From an uncultured Clostridia bacterium (GTDB taxonomy: Bacteria; Bacillota; Clostridia; Lachnospirales; Lachnospiraceae), in NCBI GenBank assembly GCA_947088195.1, contig CAMUFS010000059.1, forward strand, positions 1 through 11,765: DNA of 11,765 nucleotides. Reading direction: 5' to 3'. Below the pieces are notes generated by a model that saw nothing but the letters and a program-made list of their open reading frames with translations, was not told the origin of the DNA and did no database searches. Shown here in pieces: positions 6,121 to 11,765 of this stretch; positions within the stretch are counted from its first letter, which is position 1, and the number at the start of each line of letters is the position of its first letter. The position numbers and the translations under genes are program-made.

Positions 6121-6340
6121 AATAGAGCTATCTGTCGGATTCAGCGACTGCGGAGGATGCTGACGGTTCTTAGTGTTCTGTCAATTTCTAGCAATAGACG
6201 GACAGGACGTCCGTCTAAGACTTCTCTGCGGCATGGACGCCGCATAGAAGTCGGTTGCGGAAATGCCGAAAGCTTTGGACAGAACACATAGAATCCGTCT
6301 GCTTCCGTAGCCGGAGCAGAAGACGATAGATAGCTCTATT
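6121..6340 (-). ncRNA. Structured element, copy 2 (inverted; candidate noncoding RNA, family not recognised)
   Basis: A 220-bp unit, inverted relative to copy 1 and alignable with it through the whole core. The base stem is a perfect 13 bp (6121-6133 with 6328-6340) with a sequence unrelated to that of copy 1. Internal stems are 6155-6166 with 6295-6306, gtgttctgtc/gacagaacac (6173-6182, 6278-6287), gacttct/agaagtc (6219-6225, 6246-6252) and the hairpin 6195-6217. Compared with copy 1, the GGCTCCT/AGGAGCC stem becomes GACTTCT/AGAAGTC, two compensated pairs, and GGCGG/CCGCC becomes GACGG/CCGTC, one more. Blocks 6138-6156, 6190-6218, 6224-6246 and 6305-6321 are identical to copy 1. On the minus strand it is the immediate 3' flank of the HD-GYP-like gene, whose TAA stop (6341-6339) overlaps the base stem. 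The strand is uncertain. Confidence 0.6.
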
Positions 6341-8204
6341 AGCGTTCCTCCCCCTCTTCTTCTTTACTACAGCTTTCTCTATACAAAGTCCAATACGCTT
6401 CTTTGCACCCTTCTTCAAATGCACGTCTAAGTATTTCCACCACCCTCTTATCTCTAAGCCGTGCCGTCAAAAGTGGTGAAAACCTTTTTCCTTCTAATGC
6501 CACCGCATCTCTTACCGCTTCCTCATAAGTTCGTTCTGTTCCCCCATACAGCCATGTGGTATTCATTTTATTGTCCATCCAGTCCACCAGCCCAATTACA
6601 TCCACCATCTGTCGATAAGGGCTCTCCAGCCGTTTATAGCTCTCAGGATAGCCATGTGAGCCGTCATACCAGCTATGATGCCCCAGTGCGGCGGCTGCGT
6701 AGTGCTGGGTGGATTTGCAGGCACTTAGGCGAGAGCTGCCCACCACAGTATGCAGATGTGCCATCTCATATTCTTCTTCAAACCACTGTCTCCCTGTGTG
6801 GGAATATAAGCTCATAAAGTTTATTTTTCCTATATCATGAAATACGCCACATTCCATTGCATAGTTTATTACTTTTTGCCTTTTCTCCTCTATGTCCTGT
6901 ATCTGTCGAATATGCTTCATATCATCAAAGAAGGATGGTTCCTCATCTATAATAATCTCACATAAGGCTGCCGCCGCTCTGCCTACTACATGGCTGTGCA
7001 CATAGATGTCAGGTGCAAAGCAAAGTAATAGCTTTTGTTGAAATTTTCCGTAGGAAACACTGTGTTCTGTCTCTAAGAATGTGGAGGAAAGTTGTCTTAA
7101 AAAAAAGAAGATCCGTTCATTTGTCGTCTTTTCTGGAAATGTTTCTACGTAAATGATTACTTTTTTATATAGTTTTTCCAGATATTCCTGCCGCCCATTA
7201 AGCTGTTCTGGATACTCTCTTAAATATTGACAATAAAAGGCTGGCAAAGACAGAATCCCATACATATTATCTACTGAAAAGTCAGATATATCTACTTGAT
7301 CCATCAAAAGCTCCATCTTGGCAAGCAACTCCTCCAAGGAACACAGGCCACAGTAGTATTCAATGGTTTTACAGGAAAATGCTGATTTGATTGGAGGTGC
7401 CTCATTGCGGCTCTTTGCTTCCTGAATCTGTCTCTGATAGACAATATGTGCTGATTCCATAATATCTGCCACATCTTGTGAGGTCATGTCATTTTCCCGA
7501 TTGTACGATATGCTGGACGCCATCTGCTGATGAGTCATATAGATATATTTCTCCCATGGAAGAGTTGGCTCTTTTTCTTGATAGCCTTTATCGTGTAGAA
7601 TCTGTAATGTCTGCCTTGTTAATCGTATTTTGTCACTCGCTGATTTAAAGTGACCTAATGCTGTGTTGGCGCGGGAGCGCAAAATATAGCCTCTGGTCTG
7701 TGTGTCCTCAATCTCATCATAATATTTTAAATATGCTGCTGCCTCCGCAAAGCAAAGACGCATCTGAGACATATAGCTTTCTGTGTAGGCAAGATCAAGT
7801 CCTACCATCTTATTACACATATAAAAGCGTCCAATTCCAAGCCAGTACAGCTCTTGGATAATGTTATTTCGGTTTTTTAACAGCCTTGCCCGGTTGAGAA
7901 GTGCCTGATGAATCTGGCAGAATAAGCCTCCGTCAAGCTCATTTTTTCCATCTAAAAGGACTTTGGCAAATTCTTCTAGATCTTTGATCTCCTCCTCTTT
8001 TGCGTCAAATAAATTATCAAATAAAGGAAACAGATTTTCGCGCAACAAATCTATATTATGTTTGACTTTCTTTTTTATCTGTTCTCTTTCGTCAAGCAGC
8101 AAGGTGTGATATTCCTCATAAGAGTACCCTGATGCCATTTTTCTCTCTGTCAATGCAATAATTGCTTTTAAATTTAAAATATATTCGCTCTGATATGGCT
8201 GCAT
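6339..8204 (-). CDS. HD-GYP-like phosphohydrolase with long helical N-terminal region
   Basis: A 621-residue soluble protein. Residues 1 to about 390 are predicted mostly helical and TPR-like, with no family I can name. The C-terminal part (about 400-600) is an HD-GYP-like domain: H404 in YVHSHVVGRAAAAL, the metal-binding HD pair H456-D457 in VFHDIGKI, H483/H485, the HH pair 509-510, HGYP (517-520) and D541 in DWMD. The usual HHExxDGxGYP reads HHSWYDGSHGYP, with Glu changed to Ser and one residue added. HD-GYP proteins usually break down cyclic di-GMP; whether this variant does is unknown. ATG at 8204 is chosen because GGAGG lies 8 bases upstream. An ATG 15 bases earlier has no such site. It follows the hybrid kinase after 18 bp, so it is probably the output partner of that kinase. 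Confidence 0.82.
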   Translation of the reverse strand: MQPYQSEYILNLKAIIALTERKMASGYSYEEYHTLLLDEREQIKKKVKHNIDLLRENLFPLFDNLFDAKEEEIKDLEEFAKVLLDGKNELDGGLFCQIHQALLNRARLLKNRNNIIQELYWLGIGRFYMCNKMVGLDLAYTESYMSQMRLCFAEAAAYLKYYDEIEDTQTRGYILRSRANTALGHFKSASDKIRLTRQTLQILHDKGYQEKEPTLPWEKYIYMTHQQMASSISYNRENDMTSQDVADIMESAHIVYQRQIQEAKSRNEAPPIKSAFSCKTIEYYCGLCSLEELLAKMELLMDQVDISDFSVDNMYGILSLPAFYCQYLREYPEQLNGRQEYLEKLYKKVIIYVETFPEKTTNERIFFFLRQLSSTFLETEHSVSYGKFQQKLLLCFAPDIYVHSHVVGRAAAALCEIIIDEEPSFFDDMKHIRQIQDIEEKRQKVINYAMECGVFHDIGKINFMSLYSHTGRQWFEEEYEMAHLHTVVGSSRLSACKSTQHYAAAALGHHSWYDGSHGYPESYKRLESPYRQMVDVIGLVDWMDNKMNTTWLYGGTERTYEEAVRDAVALEGKRFSPLLTARLRDKRVVEILRRAFEEGCKEAYWTLYRESCSKEEEGEER

Positions 8205-8222
8205 CTTTATTTCCTCCATATC

Positions 8223-9920
8223 TTACTTTCTAAACTGCCTGCGCAAAATGTCATGTATCCGTTCCATATCTATTGGCTTCGAACAGTGTTCGTTCATGCC
8301 TGCCTCCCGCGACAATCGAATGTCCTCCACAAAAGCATTTGCTGTCATTGCAACGATCCACACGGTTTTAGCATCTGCTCTCTGAAGCTGTCGTATTTTC
8401 CTTGCCGCCTCATATCCATTCATCACGGGCATCTGAATATCCATAAAGATTAGATGATAATATCCTTCCTCTGACCTATCAAATGCTTCCACGGCCTGAA
8501 GCCCATTTTCTGCCGTCTCTACCTGAACACCAGTGATGGACAAAAGCTCCACGGCAATTTCCCTGTTTAGTTCATTGTCCTCCACCAGCAAAACTCGATA
8601 TTTTCCATAGTCAATAGCACTGTCTAATCGCTCCTTCTGATCTTTTTGTTCCTTTCCTACCATGCTTGATAACGCTGAGAATAATCTGCTTTTAAACAGT
8701 GGGCATGGCACAAAAGCGTCCACACCTGACCTCACGGCACGATATTCCATCTGTGCCCAGTCGACCTCTGCCACCAGAAGGATCGGAAATTCTTTTCCTG
8801 CAAGCTGGCGCACATGAGATGCAAGCCCCAGCACAGGCATATCGGTAAGCTCCTGACCCAAAACTAAGGCACATGGCATATGATTTTCATACTGCGCCTC
8901 CGTCAGCCACGTCACAGCGTCCATACCATTCTTTTTATGTACAATATTCAATCCGCCCTCTTTTAAATAAGTGATTATCTGCTCTGCCCTGCCATCCACA
9001 CTCTCCGCAAGCAGCACAGTCTGTCCTTCTGGCAGAGGATACACCTCCTCATCTGCAACTGCAATAAATGGAATGGATACAGAAAAGCAGCTTCCTTTTT
9101 CCTCCTCACTTTCCACTGTGATGGTGCCGTTCATGCGATCCAAAAGATTCTTGACGATGGACATGCCAAGCCCCGTTCCCTCAATTTTATTGACTTTCTC
9201 ATTATTCACGCGCTCAAAGGGGATAAAGATTCGTTTTAAAAACTCTTCGCTCATGCCGAACCCGTTATCCTTACAAATAAAGTCCAGCCATACCAGATGC
9301 TCTCCTTCCTTGGTGGACGCTTCTTCTGTATGCTGGGAAAAGCTTACTTGAATCTTGCCTTCCTCCTGTGTATACTTCACCGCGTTTCCAATAATATTTA
9401 CTAAAATCTGTCTAAGACGAAGTGGATCGCCAACAAGCTTCTCTTCATAAATCTGTCCAATCTCCATCTGAAATCTCTGATGCTTCTGTGCTGCCTGTGG
9501 GCGCACAATAATCATAATATCATGAATTAGATCTGCCAGCGAAAATTCTTCTTCATTCAATACCATACGCCCACTTGAAATTCTCGACATATCCAACACA
9601 TCATTTACCAAGCTCATCAAATGTACAGAGGCAGTTTTTATCTTTTGCAAGCAATCCAGCACCCTTGATTTTTCATCAATATGGCTTAGCCCTATCGAGG
9701 TCATGCCCATAATAGCATTCATCGGCGTCCGAATATCATGTGACATGCTTGACAAAAAACGGGTCTTGGCACGATTCTCCTCCTCTGATGCCTCCAAAGC
9801 TGCTTTTAGCTCCAGATTTGCCTGTCTCAGCCGCAGAATCTCCTCCTGTGCCTCCCTCTCTTTTTCGATTCCAGAACACTCTTTCTTTTCCCCATTCTCA
9901 CTATGATTGATACATTCCAT
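8223..9920 (-). CDS. Soluble hybrid histidine kinase with pseudo-receiver and receiver
   Basis: A 565-residue protein without membrane segments or a recognisable sensor domain. An N-terminal coiled coil (about 15-50) leads straight into a HisKA domain with phospho-acceptor H61 in MSHDIRTPMNAI. The ATPase domain follows: N-box NIIGNAVKY (175-183), G1 DNGFGM (218-223) and GTGLG (248-252). Residues about 300-420 resemble a receiver but the phospho-Asp site reads LGQELTD, so it is probably inactive. The last domain (about 441-563) is an intact receiver with E447/D448, phospho-acceptor D494 in FMDIQMPVMNGYEA, T526 and K548. Without a sensor, input may come through the coiled coil or a partner protein. 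GAGGA lies 11 bases before the ATG. It is the first gene of a two-gene unit with the HD-GYP-like protein. Confidence 0.92.
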   Translation of the reverse strand: MECINHSENGEKKECSGIEKEREAQEEILRLRQANLELKAALEASEEENRAKTRFLSSMSHDIRTPMNAIMGMTSIGLSHIDEKSRVLDCLQKIKTASVHLMSLVNDVLDMSRISSGRMVLNEEEFSLADLIHDIMIIVRPQAAQKHQRFQMEIGQIYEEKLVGDPLRLRQILVNIIGNAVKYTQEEGKIQVSFSQHTEEASTKEGEHLVWLDFICKDNGFGMSEEFLKRIFIPFERVNNEKVNKIEGTGLGMSIVKNLLDRMNGTITVESEEEKGSCFSVSIPFIAVADEEVYPLPEGQTVLLAESVDGRAEQIITYLKEGGLNIVHKKNGMDAVTWLTEAQYENHMPCALVLGQELTDMPVLGLASHVRQLAGKEFPILLVAEVDWAQMEYRAVRSGVDAFVPCPLFKSRLFSALSSMVGKEQKDQKERLDSAIDYGKYRVLLVEDNELNREIAVELLSITGVQVETAENGLQAVEAFDRSEEGYYHLIFMDIQMPVMNGYEAARKIRQLQRADAKTVWIVAMTANAFVEDIRLSREAGMNEHCSKPIDMERIHDILRRQFRK

Positions 9921-9969
9921 TTTTTATATTATCCTCACCGATCTTTATTTGACATCCAACATTTACTCC

Positions 9970-9998
9970 ATTATAAAATAAAAACATAACATATACAA
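9970..9998 (-). promoter_or_regulatory. Sigma-A promoter for the kinase and HD-GYP-like unit
   Basis: On the minus strand, TTGTAT (9998-9993) and a perfect TATAAT (9975-9970) are separated by exactly 17 bases, about 50 bp before the kinase ATG. It shares the 159-bp divergent intergenic region 9921-10079 with the start of the sigma-factor operon. Confidence 0.72.
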
Positions 9999-10014
9999 GA
10001 AAATTTCTTTTTTC

Positions 10015-10045
10015 TGCAAGGATTCTCTTTTCTGTGTCGTATTAT
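10015..10045 (+). promoter_or_regulatory. Possible promoter of the sigma-factor operon (ECF-like)
   Basis: No good sigma-A promoter is seen before the secreted-protein gene. A TGCAAG (10015-10020) and a CGTA (10038-10041) separated by 17 bases loosely resemble the TGAAAC / CGTA boxes of ECF sigma factors, and TATTAT (10040-10045) overlaps the CGTA. An ECF-type promoter here would let the sigma factor drive its own operon. The match is partial and no second example is present in the window. Confidence 0.25.
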
Positions 10046-10079
10046 AAGTAAAATAACAAATATAGGAGGGTTTTATCCA

Positions 10080-10412
10080 ATGAAAAAGTTTTTAGTGACA
10101 AGTCTTGTATGTTTTGCTATGATAGGTATGACAGTACCTGCTTATGCTCACGGCCATCATGGTGGCGGTTATGGGTATGGATGCGGAAATGGCAGCGGCT
10201 ATTGCTCCGTAAATAATATCTGCAGCAATTTCCATGACGCAAACAACGATGGCATCTGTGATCATTATTACGATGCAAATGCGGATGGTATCTGTGATTA
10301 TTTCTATGATTATGATGGAGATGGCATCTGCGATCACTGTCATGCATGGCAGACAGCTCAGACAGCAGCAGTTCAGACCACTTATGTACGCAGAGGATGC
10401 CATCACCATTAA
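10080..10412 (+). CDS. Small secreted His/Cys-rich protein with three acidic DG repeats
   Basis: A 110-residue secreted protein. Residues 1-23 form a clear signal peptide (MKKFLVTSLVCFAMIGMTVP, cleavage after AYA). The mature part starts HGHHGGGYGYGCG and ends RRGCHHH. Between them are three 12-residue repeats starting at D53, D65 and D77 with the pattern D-x-[ND]-x-DGICD, close to the calcium loops of EF-hand, dockerin or thrombospondin type 3 repeats (DxDxDGxxD). Each repeat carries one Cys (C60, C72, C84). The mix of Asp loops, Cys and His suggests metal binding outside the cell, but which metal is not shown. AGGAGGG lies 9 bases before the ATG. It is first in an operon with an ECF sigma factor, 21 bp upstream of it, and is likely a product or input of that signalling system. 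I know no named family for it. Confidence 0.85.
   Translation: MKKFLVTSLVCFAMIGMTVPAYAHGHHGGGYGYGCGNGSGYCSVNNICSNFHDANNDGICDHYYDANADGICDYFYDYDGDGICDHCHAWQTAQTAAVQTTYVRRGCHHH
10236..10343 (+). repeat. Three tandem 36-bp coding repeats
   Basis: The three DxNxDGICD repeats of the secreted protein are also recognisable as tandem 36-bp units in the DNA, each containing a version of gatggcatctgtgat. The third differs most (DYDGDGICD). Tandem coding repeats of this kind can gain or lose units, so repeat number may vary between strains. Confidence 0.6.
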
Positions 10413-10433
10413 TTCACATTAAAGGGGGATTCT

Positions 10434-10919
10434 ATGCGCACAGAACAGGAGGCAGAACATGCGATTGAACTATATGCTGACATGATTCGCAGAATCTGCC
10501 TTCTGCATCTTAAGAATCATGAAGATACGGAGGATGTATTACAGGAGGTTCTTCTGAAATATGTCCTTCGTTCTGATGTTTTTGAGAGCGCAGAACACGA
10601 AAAAGCATGGTTTATCCGCGTCACAATAAATTCCTGCAAGGATCTCCTAAAAAGTTTATTTCGGCGGCGCACGGTTCCGCTTGAGCTGCTCTCTGAAGAA
10701 AGCGCAAGTGTAGCACCAGAAAATCTGGATATTATCGAAGCTGTGCTGGCTCTGCCAGAACGGTATAAGCTCGTTATTTATCTGCATTATTATGAAGGGT
10801 ATACTGCCAAGGAAATCGGCAGGCTTTTGAACAAAAAAGAAAACACCGTATACTCTCTTTTATCAAGAGGAAGGGAACAGTTAAAACAAGAGTTAGGTGG
10901 TGACAGCATTGAAGAATAA
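10434..10919 (+). CDS. ECF-type RNA polymerase sigma factor
   Basis: A 161-residue sigma-70 protein of the small extracytoplasmic-function type, with only regions 2 and 4. Region 2 spans about 8-78 and includes DTEDVLQEVLLKY (31-43) and KAWFIRVTIN (58-67). Region 4 spans about 102-154 with the helix-turn-helix YTAKEIGRLLNKKENTVYSL. It binds core RNA polymerase and directs it to a specific promoter set when released by its anti-sigma factor. GGGGGA lies a few bases before the ATG. The gene overlaps the start of the anti-sigma gene by about 11 bases, the usual arrangement for a co-translated sigma and anti-sigma pair. Confidence 0.93.
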   Translation: MRTEQEAEHAIELYADMIRRICLLHLKNHEDTEDVLQEVLLKYVLRSDVFESAEHEKAWFIRVTINSCKDLLKSLFRRRTVPLELLSEESASVAPENLDIIEAVLALPERYKLVIYLHYYEGYTAKEIGRLLNKKENTVYSLLSRGREQLKQELGGDSIEE

Positions 10920-11640
10920 AATCCGGGATACCTTCGGGCAGATCCATGCAACAGAACAGATGAAGACACATACGTATTCTTATCTATTGCAGCAGATGGA
11001 ACAAAATAAAACACATAAAACCCCGGTCCGCTCTCTTGCTGTAGCTTTTGTGTTGCTATTTATCTGCATTGGCAGTGGCTTCTATCTCTGGGAGACTCCT
11101 GTGTCCTATGTGAGCATGGATGTAAATCCCTCTATAGAACTTACGCTAAATCGCTTTAACTATGTCACACGTGTAGAAAGTAAGAATCGGGATGGAGCGA
11201 TTCTTCTCTCTCATATCCACCTGACTGGAAAAAGTTATCTAAAAGCTGTGGAACTATTAATGGAAAGTGAGCTTATGCAGTCCTATCTCAATAGGGATGC
11301 GGCGCTGACTTTTACGGTTGCTTCTCCGAAAGCGGAAGAGATCCTTGAGGGGCTGAAAAACTGCACAGATTCTACGCCATATTATGGCACTTGTGTACAA
11401 ACCGATATGGAAACCGCACAGGCCGCTCATCACTGTGGAGTTTCTATTGGAAAATATCAGATATATCTTTACCTGTCTGAATACAATCCATCCCTTACTT
11501 TGGAAGAATGTAAAACAATGACGATGCACCAGCTTCGAGAATTGTTATATCAGTATGAGACAAATACTGGTGTGATAGTAGAGCCTGCAGATGATTACCA
11601 GAATGGACATCACGGAGGACATCATGGGCATCATGAATAA
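10909..11640 (+). CDS. Transmembrane anti-sigma factor, RsgI-like external domain, His-rich tail
   Basis: A 243-residue protein: an N-terminal cytoplasmic segment (MKNKIRDTFGQIHATEQMK, about 1-40) that should bind the sigma factor, one membrane helix (about 41-61), then an external domain opening YVSMDVNPSIELTLNRF, the signature of the RsgI middle domain. In RsgI proteins the Asn-Pro bond of this motif (here N73-P74) is a known self-cleavage site needed for signalling. The last 12 residues are NGHHGGHHGHHE. TTG at 10909 is chosen because AGGTGG lies 8 bases upstream. GTG codons at 10897 and 10900 are in frame but have no ribosome site. It overlaps the sigma gene by 11 bases. The cytoplasmic part is not a clear zinc-type anti-sigma domain. 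The role as anti-sigma factor is inferred from motif, topology and gene order. Confidence 0.82.
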   Translation: MKNKIRDTFGQIHATEQMKTHTYSYLLQQMEQNKTHKTPVRSLAVAFVLLFICIGSGFYLWETPVSYVSMDVNPSIELTLNRFNYVTRVESKNRDGAILLSHIHLTGKSYLKAVELLMESELMQSYLNRDAALTFTVASPKAEEILEGLKNCTDSTPYYGTCVQTDMETAQAAHHCGVSIGKYQIYLYLSEYNPSLTLEECKTMTMHQLRELLYQYETNTGVIVEPADDYQNGHHGGHHGHHE

Positions 11641-11765
11641 AATATTTATGGAGTTATGTTTTGTATATGGAATTATGGTCGAAAGGGGCCGCAGAATCAA
11701 AGTATTGGTATCCTCAAGGAACCTATTGAAAAACATCGGCACATAATGAGCTTGCGAATTATGTG

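Noticed and set aside
5594..6340. Reading the two copies as the terminal inverted repeats of one 747-bp transposable element.
   Set aside because: Each copy is itself a complete fold with its own base stem, the outer ends differ in sequence, no transposase frame lies between them and no target-site duplication is visible.
8971..9351. A 126-codon plus-strand open frame.
   Set aside because: It lies antisense to the kinase ATPase domain, whose motifs are intact.
10236..10343. Tandem repeats as a CRISPR array.
   Set aside because: They are adjoining coding repeats without spacers, in frame within a secreted protein.
10092..10409. A 105-codon minus-strand open frame rich in Ile and Met.
   Set aside because: It is the mirror of the repetitive secreted-protein gene, which has a signal peptide and ribosome site.
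11648..11746. A 32-codon frame after the anti-sigma gene.
   Set aside because: No ribosome site, no recognisable sequence, and it overlaps other equally short frames.

Overview
The window looks like chromosomal DNA of a low-to-moderate GC Firmicute, most likely a Lachnospiraceae-type Clostridium. This is inferred from strong AGGAGG-type ribosome binding sites, clear sigma-A promoters with 17-bp spacers, and protein families such as a soluble hybrid kinase with an HD-GYP-like partner, an RsgI-like anti-sigma factor, and YkuD and SLT cell-wall enzymes. No transposase, integrase, phage gene or CRISPR array is visible.

Layout: positions 1-9920 are read on the minus strand, and 10080-11640 on the plus strand. 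From the left: the 5' end of hisC (cut by the window edge) and a class I aminotransferase, with its own promoter at 1313-1341. Next comes a probable cell-envelope operon transcribed from about 5870 leftward: a Fur-family repressor, a soluble lytic transglycosylase, a membrane-anchored L,D-transpeptidase and an ABC exporter half-transporter. A 13-bp inverted repeat sits between the transglycosylase and the L,D-transpeptidase. Further right, from a promoter at 9970-9998, a soluble hybrid histidine kinase is followed after 18 bp by an HD-GYP-like protein. On the plus strand lies a three-gene operon: a small secreted His/Cys-rich protein with three DxNxDG-type repeats, an ECF sigma factor, and its transmembrane anti-sigma factor with an RsgI-type external domain and a His-rich tail.

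The most striking content is the 780-bp gene-free region 5559-6338. It holds two inverted copies (5594-5814 and 6121-6340) of a 220-bp element that folds into the same branched structure. The base of each copy is a long perfect stem whose sequence is entirely different between copies, while internal stems carry compensated base-pair changes and the loops and junctions are identical. That pattern indicates selection on structure, and I do not recognise the family. One copy lies in the leader of the Fur-family gene, downstream of a sigma-A promoter and a PerR/Fur-like palindrome. The other begins at the stop codon of the HD-GYP-like gene.
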